DNA of 64,000 bases from CBDFMR01 sp965249765 (GCA_965249765.1 CBDFMR010000004.1:248001-312000), one strand, 5' to 3'; positions 45,523-54,576 are shown, counted from the stretch's first letter. Made by a program: numbers and translations. Notes: generated from the letters alone by a model not told the origin.

Positions 45523-46291
45523 TGCTAGGCTTGAGAAATTTGTAGATTGCTTGTCGTGCAGGTTTGGTCAGTACAAGCCTGCCGCTTATCTCAGCTCGAT
45601 CAGTAAGAAGCTGATCCCAGTTGTCAGTTCCACTCCAAAAAATACGCTTGAGATTGTGCATCGCATCGGGATTCATGATGGATAGCTTTAGAGCAAATTC
45701 CTTGATATATGCATCAAGTTGATCTGTACTTTCAAATACTTCAGTAAACAGACCCTTGTCCTTGGCCCAGGTCGCTGTTTGCCATTCGTTGGCGTTGATC
45801 GCCATCTGGCTCATTGCCGAAAGTCCTACTTTTCGCTCTACTGCTGGACCTACTACAAAGGGTCCAATTCCAACGGCAAGTTCACTAAGTTTGATAGAAG
45901 CATACTTTGTCGCCATACAGTAATCTACAGCGGCTGCAAGACCTACACCTCCACCAACTGCCTTCCCTTGAACGCGTCCAATGACGAGTTTACCGCATGA
46001 TCGTATTGCGTTTATCACATTGGCAAAGCCGGAAAAAAATATTTTTCCCTCTGATTTATTAGAAATACTTGACAACTCATCAAAGCTTGCTCCCGCACAG
46101 AAAGTGCGATCACCGGCACTTCTAAGTACAATAATGGTGGTCTGATCATATCGACCCTCTTCCGTAATGGCTGTGGTCAATTTATCTAAAAGCAAACTAG
46201 GAAGAGAATTATGAGATGGATGGTAAAATTCGATTGTTGAGATTAGATTCTCTCTCGTCACTTCTACACTTCCCATTAATTTTTTATCCAT
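45515..46291 (-). CDS. Enoyl-CoA hydratase/isomerase family protein
   Basis: This crotonase-fold enzyme has the oxyanion-hole and CoA-binding segments TIIVLRSAGDRTFCAGASFDE split across the first third, and GRVQGKAVGGGVGLAAAVDY, AVGIGPFVVGPAVERKVG. It likely hydrates an enoyl-CoA in branched-chain amino acid or phenylacetate breakdown, given the E1 fusion next door and paaZ nearby; which one cannot be told. The frame is open to 46366, but residues before the Met at 46291 do not look coding, so that start is preferred. It overlaps the E1 gene by 8 bp. Confidence 0.88.
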   Translation of the reverse strand: MDKKLMGSVEVTRENLISTIEFYHPSHNSLPSLLLDKLTTAITEEGRYDQTTIIVLRSAGDRTFCAGASFDELSSISNKSEGKIFFSGFANVINAIRSCGKLVIGRVQGKAVGGGVGLAAAVDYCMATKYASIKLSELAVGIGPFVVGPAVERKVGLSAMSQMAINANEWQTATWAKDKGLFTEVFESTDQLDAYIKEFALKLSIMNPDAMHNLKRIFWSGTDNWDQLLTDRAEISGRLVLTKPARQAIYKFLKPSNA

Positions 46292-46498
46292 TTCTCGTAA
46301 TTGGTCTGAAGGACTGCAAAGGTAGCAAAATTGGTATGTCTTCGAGGCGTCAGATTCTCCTTTCACTGGATTTCATTTCCGATTAATTGGGACATATTAA
46401 GATAACTAGAATACAATTATCTATTTTCGATGAATTAAGTACTGACACTGAGTAGGTTGTCAACTCTTAACTAATTTTAAGATGAAATATCTAAAGTT

Positions 46499-49051
46499 AT
46501 GACTATCAGATTCCTTTTTTTAGCCATGGTTTCATTCATACTTTTTTCTTGTATGGAAAAGACTGAACTTACAACTGTCCCTAAGCTTGAGGAGAAGATG
46601 TACCCGTATGAGCAGTTTTTAGCACAAAGGTTTTATCCAGACAAAAAGCCAGATATTAAAGGAGTACAACAGGCTATGACAATGGCAAGATCGATGGCTG
46701 CCTCGAGAAATAGTGAAGGATCCTGGGTGACTCAAGGGCCGGGGAATATTGGAGGAAGGATAAATACCATAGCAGTATCCGAAAGTGCCGAAACAACTTA
46801 TCTGGGATATTCTCAGGGAGGTATTTTTCGACAAATTGCAGGAGGGAATTGGGAGAGTATATTCGATAATCAATCTTACCTTGCCATTTCGGACATTGAG
46901 GTTGACCCGCATGACAATGAAGTCATTTATGCCGGAACTGGAGATTTGAATATCAGTATCAATCCATTTGCAGGTGATGGGATTTATAAATCATTAGATG
47001 GAGGCGAAACTTGGGAAAACATAGGCTTGCAAGAGGCAAGCATCATTTCAGAAATCAATGTTTCGAGACAGGACTCCGATGTAATTTATGCTGGGGCAAT
47101 GGGGATACCATTTGAGAGAAATGATGATCGTGGTATGTACAAGTCTATAGATGGTGGTGACACTTGGTCTCAGATACTTTATGTCAATGACTCAACCGGA
47201 GTTATTGATATTAAAATTCATCCTGATAATCATGATATTGTTTATGCATGTACTTGGAATCGAGTAAGGAACAATGACGAGTCGCTGATAGAAGGTGTTG
47301 ATGCCGGGATCTGGAAGACAGTCGATGGAGGTGACAACTGGATAAGGCTTGAAGGGGGTCTACCGACAGGTACTCAAGTGAGGGTCGGAATTGAGATGTC
47401 GGGGTCCGACCCTGATGTGTTATTTGCTACTTACTGTAATACAGGCGGAGGTCCATGCGGTTCTGGATCGATAGATTTTTCTGGACTGTATAAGTCTCTT
47501 GATGGTGGTGATTCCTGGTTCATGATCAGCGAACCCGGATTTGATGCAGGGCAGATTCCATGTTGGGCTCAAGGAGGTTTTGCCTGGTATTTTGGAAGAG
47601 TAATCGTAGACCCTAGCGATGATGATCACATTTTTCTTCCTTCCGTAGATCTTTATGAAACATTGGACGGTGGAATAACCTGGCAATCGGCTTTGGATTT
47701 TGGTAGTCCCGCGGACTTACATGTTGACTTACATGATCTTGTATTTACTGATGATGGATTTTTACTGGCAACTGATGGTGGAGGGTATAAATATACTAAG
47801 AACAGCGATGTGTGGGAAGATATTGAGAACAACGTAACTACTCAATTCTATAGGGTGGCATATAACCCTCATGCTACTGATTTATATTTCGGAGGAGCTC
47901 AGGATAATGGAACGACAAGTGGGAATAAACAAGGAGTTAATAGCTGGGACAGAATATTTGGAGGTGATGGATTCCAAGCGGTATTTCATCCTGATGACCC
48001 TGATATCTTTTATGTGGAAACGCAGAATGGTATTATTCGTGTAACTACTGATGGGGGAATGAACTTCTTCAGTGCTACTTCTGGACTTGATGGAGATCGC
48101 TTTTGGGATATGCCATATATAATGAGTAGTCATAACCCAGACATCCTTATCACTGGATCTGATAAAGTATTTAAAAGTATCACTGGGACGGATGTAATGT
48201 GGGAAGCAATTAGTCCAGTAATTGTAGATGAAGAAAATCCTGAAAGCTCCGTTAATCATAATGTTTCCACTATAAGCCTTTCATCAGTAGATGAGGACAT
48301 AATATATGCTGGAACCAACGATGGTTGGGCATGGGTAACTACGGATGGCGGCCTGGATTGGGTAAAAATATCCGATAACTTACCGAGACGATACGTCTCT
48401 GACATCAAGGCCTCGATGGACAATGCACCTACGGTTTTTATAGCCATCACGGGTTATAGATACAATGACTTTGTCCCTCATATTTACAAGTCTGATGACT
48501 ATGGAGATACTTGGATTAGTATTCAAGGCGATTTGCCTCCATTGGCAGTGAACCATATCCAATTGCTAAAGGGATATGACGATCAAGTAGTCTTCATTGC
48601 TACTGATGCAGGAGTCTATTATACTATTAATGGTGGCGAAAACTGGGATCGATTGGGGTCAAATATGCCCATCCTTCCTGTCTATGATCTAGATTACAAT
48701 GTTGTACATGACCAGATTATTGCCGGCACATTTGCAAGGGGGATATTGACTTTTGACTTAAGTCAAATAGAATTGATGGAACCATCTTTGGTAGGACATC
48801 TCGATAGATCATTCTTTGTTGTCTATCCGACGGTCACAAGGGACATTATTAGTGTCTCGATTGACAATTCCATTTCTTTGGATAATCTTGGATATAAAGT
48901 GACTGACATTGAAGGGCGAACTGTATTGCATTTGAAAAAAGTGAAATCGGACCATTTTGTTATTAGCACAGAAGATCTACTTACTGGTACGTATTTCATT
49001 ACATTAGGTAATGAAAAAAATCAGCATTTAGAGAAGATTATCAAGATCTAG
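46499..49051 (+). CDS. Large BNR/VPS10-like beta-propeller protein with T9SS tail
   Basis: The 850-residue protein has a lipoprotein-like signal (FLFLAMVSFILFSC). About nine Asp-box (BNR) motifs are spread along it, including GIYKSLDGGETWENIG, GMYKSIDGGDTWSQI, GIWKTVDGGDNWIRL, GLYKSLDGGDSWFMI, VTTDGGLDWVKI, YKSDDYGDTWISI and TINGGENWDRLG. Together they predict two sortilin/sialidase-like propellers. It ends in a type A T9SS sorting domain (FFVVYPTVTRDIISVSID, LTGTYFITL, KIIKI). It is most likely a secreted or surface binding or hydrolytic protein. The presence of both a lipobox-like Cys and a T9SS tail is unusual. Confidence 0.88.
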   Translation: MTIRFLFLAMVSFILFSCMEKTELTTVPKLEEKMYPYEQFLAQRFYPDKKPDIKGVQQAMTMARSMAASRNSEGSWVTQGPGNIGGRINTIAVSESAETTYLGYSQGGIFRQIAGGNWESIFDNQSYLAISDIEVDPHDNEVIYAGTGDLNISINPFAGDGIYKSLDGGETWENIGLQEASIISEINVSRQDSDVIYAGAMGIPFERNDDRGMYKSIDGGDTWSQILYVNDSTGVIDIKIHPDNHDIVYACTWNRVRNNDESLIEGVDAGIWKTVDGGDNWIRLEGGLPTGTQVRVGIEMSGSDPDVLFATYCNTGGGPCGSGSIDFSGLYKSLDGGDSWFMISEPGFDAGQIPCWAQGGFAWYFGRVIVDPSDDDHIFLPSVDLYETLDGGITWQSALDFGSPADLHVDLHDLVFTDDGFLLATDGGGYKYTKNSDVWEDIENNVTTQFYRVAYNPHATDLYFGGAQDNGTTSGNKQGVNSWDRIFGGDGFQAVFHPDDPDIFYVETQNGIIRVTTDGGMNFFSATSGLDGDRFWDMPYIMSSHNPDILITGSDKVFKSITGTDVMWEAISPVIVDEENPESSVNHNVSTISLSSVDEDIIYAGTNDGWAWVTTDGGLDWVKISDNLPRRYVSDIKASMDNAPTVFIAITGYRYNDFVPHIYKSDDYGDTWISIQGDLPPLAVNHIQLLKGYDDQVVFIATDAGVYYTINGGENWDRLGSNMPILPVYDLDYNVVHDQIIAGTFARGILTFDLSQIELMEPSLVGHLDRSFFVVYPTVTRDIISVSIDNSISLDNLGYKVTDIEGRTVLHLKKVKSDHFVISTEDLLTGTYFITLGNEKNQHLEKIIKI

Positions 49052-49088
49052 ATTTCTAATTCATGAATACAGAATTAGATTATCAGTA

Positions 49089-51131
49089 TTACGACTGATC
49101 CTTCATCTTTACCATAGTTAATATTGTGGCAACAGCTACGGTCTCATCAGTTTCATCGTAGACATCGACAAAGAACTTGATGATTCCTTTCTTGATGTCA
49201 TCTTCGTCTTTCTTTTCCTGAGATATTTTTTCTTTTACAGTCAGTCTTACTCCGATTGTCATCCCAGCATAGACAGGTTTTGTAAATCGACACTCTTCGA
49301 GACCATAATTTAGAAGGACGGGCCCCTTGGCAGCATCTACAAAAAGACCTGCAGCTGCTGATAAGATAAAGTACCCATGGGCTACTCTTTGCTCGAAAGT
49401 CGTCCCTTCTAGAGACGTAGTATCAGTATGTGCATAAAAGTGATCCCAGCTTACATTGGCAAAGTTAACGATGTCAGATTCGGTGATGGTTCGTTTGTGT
49501 GTAACAACGGTTTCACCTACACTGAGATCTTCAAAGTTTTTTCTGAAAACGTGCTGCCCTGGATCTTTATATTCTCCTCCATATTGATACACTTGAGTGA
49601 CCTCACTAAGCAAAGTAGGACTTCCCTGTACTGCACATCTCTGCATGTAGTGCTCGACACCTCGCATACCTCCCATTTCTTCACCGCCACCGGCTCTACC
49701 CGGTCCTCCGTGGACGAGAAGAGGTAGTGGTGATCCATGACCTGTACTGGACTTAGCGGATCCTCTGTTTATAATAAGGATGCGACCATGATGAGTTGCT
49801 GCACCGATTGTAAAATCTGATGCGATCGATGCGTCATTTGTTGCTATGGAACAGCATAGTGACCCCTTACCTCTTTGGGCGAGATCGATTGCTTCCTCCA
49901 GGTCAGAGTAGGGTATCAACGTACTCACAGGGCCAAAAGCTTCAATCTCATGAACCGCATTATTTTCATTTGGATTATCTTGACGTAAAAGGATAGGTGA
50001 GAGGAAGGCTCCTTTATCTTTATTTCCACTACTTACTTCGACATTGTCAAGGTCACCATAAACGATTTCACATTCTTCTAGGAGCTCCTTGATCTTACCT
50101 TGTACTTCGTGTACTTGATCGAGACCCGCTAGAGCACCCATGCGTGTACTTTCATCTCTTGGATCCCCGATCACCGTTTTGGCGAGTTGCTGTCCCAACG
50201 TGATCTGCACATCTTCAATGTACTTTTGAGGAACAATAATCCTCCTTATGGCGGTACACTTCTGACCGCATTTTGTGGTCATCTCGCGTCTCACTTCTTT
50301 GATAAAGAGGTCAAACTCCTCACTTCCGGGTTCAGCATCCGGTCCAAGAATAGAGCAGTTTAATGAATCAGCCTCCATATTAAAAGGCACTGATTTATTG
50401 GTTATATTTTCATGGGACTTGAGCATGCGTCCTGTTTCAGCTGATCCTGTGAATGTTACAACATCCTGTGAATCTACGTGGTCGAGAATGCCTCTAGCAC
50501 TACCACAAATTAGTTGGAGAGCTCCTTCTGGTAAGATTCTTGAAGAGACGATGTCTTGAACCATGGCTTCCGTTAAAAAGCTGGTGACAGTCGCTGGTTT
50601 TACAATGGCGGGAACACCTGCAAGCCAGTTGACCGCACATTTTTCCAGCATCCCCCATATTGGAAAATTAAAGGCATTGATATGAATGGCTACGCCGCGT
50701 TTAGGAACCAGAATATGCTGTCCACTAAAACTATCGTCCTTTGATAAACTGATGCCATCACCTTCTGCGTAGAATGGCTGATCGCCAAATTTTCTACGTA
50801 GACTCGCATTGGCAAATAAATTACCTATTCCTCCCTCGATATCTATCCAGCTATCCATTTTAGTGGCACCTGTTTTATAGCTGACAGGGTAGTATTTGTC
50901 TTTAATATTATACAGGTGAAGTGCCAGTTTCTTGATCATGAGTCCCCTTTCTTGGAAAGTCATTTTTCGCATCGTAGGATTTCCAACCCTTCTGCCATAA
51001 TCGATCATTGCTCCAAAATCTAAGCCAGTACTACTGGCAATAGCAACTGTTTCCCCTGTTGATGCATCAAACAATTCCTTTCCTCCATCACCCTCTATCC
51101 ACTTACCTAACGCGTAGTTTTTTAATTTCAT
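49089..51131 (-). CDS. paaZ: Bifunctional PaaZ: oxepin-CoA hydrolase / semialdehyde dehydrogenase
   Basis: The 680-residue enzyme opens the oxepin ring of phenylacetyl-CoA breakdown and oxidises the resulting aldehyde with NADP+. The N-terminal aldehyde dehydrogenase part (about 1-515) has INAFNFPIWGMLEK, TFTGSAETGRML, and the catalytic Cys in TTKCGQKCTAIRRI. The C-terminal MaoC-like hot-dog hydratase (about 530-680) has VVTHKRTITESDIVNFANVS and DHFYAHTD. The length is normal. No other paa gene adjoins on this side, but a paaY-like gene lies beyond the mobile island at 59798, in divergent orientation. Confidence 0.95.
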   Translation of the reverse strand: MKLKNYALGKWIEGDGGKELFDASTGETVAIASSTGLDFGAMIDYGRRVGNPTMRKMTFQERGLMIKKLALHLYNIKDKYYPVSYKTGATKMDSWIDIEGGIGNLFANASLRRKFGDQPFYAEGDGISLSKDDSFSGQHILVPKRGVAIHINAFNFPIWGMLEKCAVNWLAGVPAIVKPATVTSFLTEAMVQDIVSSRILPEGALQLICGSARGILDHVDSQDVVTFTGSAETGRMLKSHENITNKSVPFNMEADSLNCSILGPDAEPGSEEFDLFIKEVRREMTTKCGQKCTAIRRIIVPQKYIEDVQITLGQQLAKTVIGDPRDESTRMGALAGLDQVHEVQGKIKELLEECEIVYGDLDNVEVSSGNKDKGAFLSPILLRQDNPNENNAVHEIEAFGPVSTLIPYSDLEEAIDLAQRGKGSLCCSIATNDASIASDFTIGAATHHGRILIINRGSAKSSTGHGSPLPLLVHGGPGRAGGGEEMGGMRGVEHYMQRCAVQGSPTLLSEVTQVYQYGGEYKDPGQHVFRKNFEDLSVGETVVTHKRTITESDIVNFANVSWDHFYAHTDTTSLEGTTFEQRVAHGYFILSAAAGLFVDAAKGPVLLNYGLEECRFTKPVYAGMTIGVRLTVKEKISQEKKDEDDIKKGIIKFFVDVYDETDETVAVATILTMVKMKDQS

Positions 51132-51228
51132 GATTTTCTATTGTTACATACTATAGGTTGCAAAATTATCCAAAATGAGCATCAATAGTAAATTTGATTT
51201 GGATGTTACCCCAATTGATGCTAACAAC

Positions 51229-51281
51229 GACTAGACTACCCGTCGTCTCATCCCGTTAGGGTGAGATGATCGTGGTCAGCC
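51229..51281 (+). repeat. Long imperfect hairpin at the IntA copy 3 5' junction, attC-like
   Basis: ACTACCCGTCGTCTCATCCC pairs imperfectly with GGGTGAGATGATCGTGGTC around a GTTA loop, and is preceded by GCTAACAACG. It has the same plan as the hairpin at 20249: an AACG-type edge, then a hairpin with CCC/GGG at its tip, then CATTGT and the IntA 5' end. Confidence 0.5.
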
Positions 51282-51779
51282 ATTGTGTGTGCCTGGCATG
51301 GCACGGTTATAAAGATAACCAAAACGATCCAGTAGATGAAAGATCTACCAGACGAATTTGACAGAAGTCTGTAGTAAGCTGCAAGGGTGGAGTAGGTGAC
51401 TGCTCATCTGAAGGAAGCAGGACTACGAAAACTGGCTCCAACGAACAGGAACTAGATACAGAGGCAACTATGGCGAGTAAGCAAGCACATCTTTGTAAAG
51501 CTCATGGTCAATAATCCATAATTAGTAGATCTAGTGGAAGCCAGTTGAAGGATGGGTGTCTTACCCAGGGAGATCCCGGAAATAGTTGATAATTCTGAGA
51601 AGTCAGCAGAGGTCATAGTACTAGGGATACGAGCGAGGATTGCGAATACCATATCCTCGAAGGCTCACGAACTAGGAAGGACTGAACATTAAATCACGTC
51701 TGGATTCATCATGGAATCATTGATAGCCATGGTCTAGAAGGGCAGAAAAAAAATGAATTGATAGCAAAAATCCTACAAG

Positions 51780-51845
51780 ATAACTGACTGTTCCCATAGG
51801 GGCAATGTCCTGAGGACATTGAAAGGAAGGCACCGCAAAGCGGAT
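51780..51845 (+). repeat. Element E1, 66-bp structured insertion in the RT gene
   Basis: It lies between AAG and GGGTTGATT and contains a CCC-ATA-GGG motif, hairpin I (CAATGTC/GACATTG), a purine linker AAAGGAAGG and hairpin II (ACCGC-AAA-GCGGAT). Two in-frame stops (TGA, TAG) lie inside. Removing exactly these bases joins ILQ to GVDYKSYRQVVSN in one frame. Confidence 0.8.
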
Positions 51846-51871
51846 GGGTTGATTATAAATCTTACCGACAA

Positions 51872-52498
51872 GTGGTAAGCAATAAAGGATCATGTGGAGT
51901 AGATGGTATGTCAGTAGAAGAACTGCAAGAATACCTATCAACCCACCAAAGAAATTTGGTGCGAGATATTCTAGCAGGAAAATATCTGCCAAGTGCTATC
52001 AGAGGAGTAGAGATTCCTAAACCAAATGATGAGCGAAAGGTCCCGAAGGGTGAATGTCTGGGAGACATTCAATTGAGAGAACCGCGAAGCGGGTGGGTTT
52101 GGCGTCTCTTAGGAATACCTACTGTAGTAGATTGGTGGCTACAACAAGCGGTTAGCCAGCAACTGATGCCGAGGTTCGAATTAGAATTTTCGAATTACAG
52201 TTACGGCTTCCGCCCGAAAAGGAATATGCAACAAGCCTTGAATCAATCACTGAGCTATATCAATGAAGGATATACAGATATTGTTGACATAGACCTGAGT
52301 AAATTCTTTGATGAAGTTGCCCATTACAAGATACTACAACTCATATATGAGAAGGTAAAATGCTCAGCCACACTACGATTAATTCGGAAGTGGCTACGAG
52401 CGCCAATACTTATAGATGGGCGGCTACACAAAAGACGAAAAGGACTACCTCAAGATGACCGACTAGACCCGAAGGGTAGAAGTCCAGTGGACTTCTAA
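51872..52498 (+). CDS. Group II intron reverse transcriptase/maturase, N-terminal part
   Basis: This open stretch encodes RT blocks 1-4: CGVDGMSVEELQEYL, then IPKPN, LLGIPTVVDWWLQQAV, YGFRPKRNMQQAL and VDIDLSKFFDEV. The true N-terminus lies before E1 (about 51711-51779, with ESLIAMV and ELIAKILQ in different frames). Within it, element E2 adds 22 residues (starting DERKVPKGEC) where the family has PNG-xx-RLLGIP. At the end, element E3 brings in a stop at 52496. Without E1-E3 the reading would continue into the C-terminal part at 52528. The enzyme should copy and help splice IntA; as it stands the frame is split. Confidence 0.85.
   Translation: MVSNKGSCGVDGMSVEELQEYLSTHQRNLVRDILAGKYLPSAIRGVEIPKPNDERKVPKGECLGDIQLREPRSGWVWRLLGIPTVVDWWLQQAVSQQLMPRFELEFSNYSYGFRPKRNMQQALNQSLSYINEGYTDIVDIDLSKFFDEVAHYKILQLIYEKVKCSATLRLIRKWLRAPILIDGRLHKRRKGLPQDDRLDPKGRSPVDF
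52029..52094 (+). repeat. Element E2, 66-bp structured insertion in the RT gene
   Basis: It lies between AATG and GGGTTTGG. It contains CCC-GAA-GGG, hairpin I (TGAATGTC/GACATTCA), linker ATTGAGAGA and hairpin II (ACCGC-GAA-GCGGGT). It happens to be in frame and free of stops. Exact removal gives PNGVWRLLGIP, the expected RT motif. Confidence 0.85.
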
Positions 52499-52519
52499 GG
52501 AAGGGAACCGCTAGCGGAT
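52455..52519 (+). repeat. Element E3, 65-bp structured insertion in the RT gene
   Basis: It lies between CAAG and GGGATGCT. It contains CCC-GAA-GGG, hairpin I (AGAAGTCC/GGACTTCT), linker AAGGAAGGG and hairpin II (ACCGC-TA-GCGGAT). Its length shifts the frame and it carries a TAA. Exact removal gives GLPQGDALSPLLSN, the invariant RT block 4 sequence. Confidence 0.88.
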
Positions 52520-52527
52520 GGGATGCT

Positions 52528-53229
52528 TTGAGTCCATTACTATCCAATATTATGTTGGATCAACTAGATAAATACCTAGAAAAGGGAGGATGTAAATTTA
52601 TCCGCTATGCTGATGATTTTAGTATATATACTAGTTCAAAAGCAGAAGCACGATCTATTGGGAACGCGGTTTATGTCTTCTTAAGAGATAAACTAAAGTT
52701 AGAAATCAATAGAGAGAAAAGCGGCATCAGACGTCCATCAAATTTCAAAGTATTAGGTCACACATTCACATCAGTATATAAGAAGGGAAGTAAGGGCCAA
52801 TACCAATTGATAGTAAGTAAGAGTAGTTGGAAGGTATTCAAGAGAAAGCTCAAGCGAGTAACCAAGAAGACGCTAGGGTACAGTTTTAGCGAACGACTAT
52901 CAGCGCTTAAATTAATTTATCAAGGATGGATTAATAACTACCGATTAGCCAGTATTTATACGAAGCTAAAGAAAGTTGATGAGTGGTTGAGAAATCGATT
53001 GCGTTACTGTATCTGGCACGACTGGAAAAAGCCCGAACGTAAACGAAAGAATCTCATAAGACTAGGAGTGAAGAAAGGTACGGCCTATGCATGGAGCAGA
53101 ACAAGAATGGGAGGATGGGCAGTAGCCCAAAGCCCAATACTAGGCACGACAATAAAAGTGTCACTACTCAAACGCAAAGGGTACATTTCTATGATCGACT
53201 ACTACTCAAAATTCAAAGTCTCGATTTAA
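52528..53229 (+). CDS. Group II intron reverse transcriptase/maturase, C-terminal part
   Basis: The stretch opens with LSPLLSNIMLDQLDKYLE and contains the catalytic FIRYADDFSIYTSSKAEA (YADD), RT blocks 6-7 (INREKSGIRRPSNFKVLG) and the maturase X domain (SALKLIYQGWINNYRLASI, RNRLRYCIWHDWKKPERKRK). It has no HNH endonuclease domain and ends SMIDYYSKFKVSI, just before domain V. The TTG at 52528 is only a convenience start: translation should normally arrive from the N-terminal part across element E3. The catalytic residues look intact, so decay is not general. Confidence 0.85.
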   Translation: MSPLLSNIMLDQLDKYLEKGGCKFIRYADDFSIYTSSKAEARSIGNAVYVFLRDKLKLEINREKSGIRRPSNFKVLGHTFTSVYKKGSKGQYQLIVSKSSWKVFKRKLKRVTKKTLGYSFSERLSALKLIYQGWINNYRLASIYTKLKKVDEWLRNRLRYCIWHDWKKPERKRKNLIRLGVKKGTAYAWSRTRMGGWAVAQSPILGTTIKVSLLKRKGYISMIDYYSKFKVSI

Positions 53230-53312
53230 TGAACCGCCGTATACGAGACCCGTATGTACGGTGGTGTGAGAGGTGCCCCGTGAGTATCATAGCTCACGGC
53301 CATCTACTCGAT

Positions 53313-53941
53313 GTGTGCTGTGTAGTTTATTTAAAGATGGAGGTAGGCCCTCCGATAAGGGGATACAGGTCCACTTATCAAACAACTTCTGTAATTTATA
53401 AGAGGCAACTTTTATGGATGAAGCGACAGGAGAAAAGGCCGAATTAAATCGGTCATGTATGGATAGGAGAGATGAGCGCAAGCGAACCTTTCGATGAAGT
53501 GGCGAAAAGACCAGTTGTTGTCAAAAATCGGGACATATCGAGGTTTCGATGAAGAGTACAGAAGTTACCTGTTTACGGTCTGTATGACAACCGTCATTAA
53601 GGAGGCATGACTCTTATCCAGGCTTTAGCTGAGAACCACAGGAAGCCTGTTGTAAATGTTAAATGGAAAGCACAATCGGAGAATGTCCGTTAGGCGATTA
53701 CAAAAGTTGTAACAGGTGGCGGATCAACTCGTAGTAGTGATGAAACATCTGTAATGGAAGTGGAGCGAAGGGGTTGACATGCTCTGGATATTTTCATCTT
53801 GACAACCACCGGGCTTTCGTTCGGCTGGAATGAGCAAGTGATATGTCCTACTCTTTATAGAGTGAGTGTGAAGAGCCGTGTGAGTCGAGAGGTTCACGCA
53901 CGGTTCTGTGAGAGGTTAGGGATGAAATTCCCCTTGCCTAC
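53313..53941 (+). mobile_element. Group II intron IntB, ORF-less (copy 3)
   Basis: It is 629 bp from GTGTGCTGTG to CCTAC. It includes GCGCAAGCGAACCTTTCGAT in domain I and domain V with AGAGCCGTGTGAGTCGAGAG and CACGGTTCT. It is preceded by TCGAT directly after IntA and followed by TCGAC. It is nearly identical to copy 1. No protein is encoded, so any mobility must use a protein in trans. Confidence 0.8.
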
Positions 53942-53961
53942 TCGACTATTACCAGAATTTT

Positions 53962-54576
53962 TTAATTACCATAACTCAGTTTGTCTAGGTCAGAATAGCC
54001 AATGCCACCGAAATTTATTCCTGTTGCAGATACTATGGCATTTACCTGATTTTCCAATAAATTCTTGTCAAATCTAATATTGAATTTAAGTAATTCCGCA
54101 TTCCCAGAAGCCCCTTTTGAATCTGATAAATCTAATTTACCCCTCATTTCGCTATTGGGATTTCTGGCTTTTAATTCGGACGATAATTCATAAATACCAG
54201 TTAACATACCACCACCTTTTTTGGGAAATTTTAAATGTATAGAGCCTTTTTCTAATTCAAAAGAATTACCATCATAATACAACTGAATAATTTCACTTCC
54301 TCTTTCTAATTTTTTCTTAAAAGTTAGAATAGCGGTCCGCTTACCAGTTTTCTTATGGGTTGAAACAATGCCAGAAGCTTCAGTATATTCCCAATTTATA
54401 CCATTTACTTTGCATAAATAGGTTGTATTAGCAATTGATTTAACTTCTGCTGATTTACTTACTTGCGTGTCTTCAATCTTGTTGCTATTAGCTTTAATGT
54501 TTTGGGACGATTCCTTACAGGAAGTTATAGCTAATAGGAGTAGAAATACTAGAGATAATTGTTTTGAATATTTCAT
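53962..54576 (-). CDS. Lipoprotein of unknown function
   Basis: The 204-residue product has a lipobox signal (LSLVFLLLLAITSC) and a mature beta-rich domain (TYLCKVNGINWEYTEASG, LQLYYDGNSFELEKG-like strands, GGGMLTGIYELSSEL) ending GIGYSDLDKLSYGN. It resembles the small DUF6252-like or lipocalin-like surface proteins of Bacteroidota, but I cannot name it securely. It is antisense to IntB, whose 3' end lies 20 bp past its stop, and it starts 85 bp from an IS91 end repeat. Confidence 0.7.
   Translation of the reverse strand: MKYSKQLSLVFLLLLAITSCKESSQNIKANSNKIEDTQVSKSAEVKSIANTTYLCKVNGINWEYTEASGIVSTHKKTGKRTAILTFKKKLERGSEIIQLYYDGNSFELEKGSIHLKFPKKGGGMLTGIYELSSELKARNPNSEMRGKLDLSDSKGASGNAELLKFNIRFDKNLLENQVNAIVSATGINFGGIGYSDLDKLSYGN

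Larger units (their letters stand above)
51287..53307 (+). mobile_element. Group II intron IntA, copy 3, carrying the reverse transcriptase
   Basis: This is the most complete copy (about 2.0 kb). The 5' end GTGTGCCTGGCATGGC fits GUGYG and the first domain I stem. GAAGGAAGCAGGACTACGAA and CCAACGAACAGGAACTAGAT are domain I landmarks. The reverse transcriptase lies in domain IV, domain V is GAACCGCCGTATACGAGACC with its partner TACGGTGG, and domain VI ends CCATCTAC at 53307. The RT frame is broken by elements E1 to E3, so mobility depends on how those are handled. Confidence 0.85.

Noticed and set aside
46291..46366. Upstream extension of the enoyl-CoA hydratase frame to 46366
   Set aside because: The extra 25 residues do not resemble a crotonase N-terminus, and the Met at 46291 gives the expected start.
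51780..52519. Reading E1-E3 as rho-independent terminators
   Set aside because: The hairpins are not followed by T runs, and three terminators inside one RT gene at identical junctions would be odd.
51780..52519. Reading E1-E3 as tiny group II introns
   Set aside because: They lack the GUGYG start, a domain V and an AY end, and are far too short to be autonomous ribozymes.
53799..54077. Plus-strand frames beginning TTTGLSFGWNEQ at 19586, 24532 and 53799
   Set aside because: They read through IntB domains IV-VI and into different downstream DNA at each locus, so they are by-products of intron sequence.
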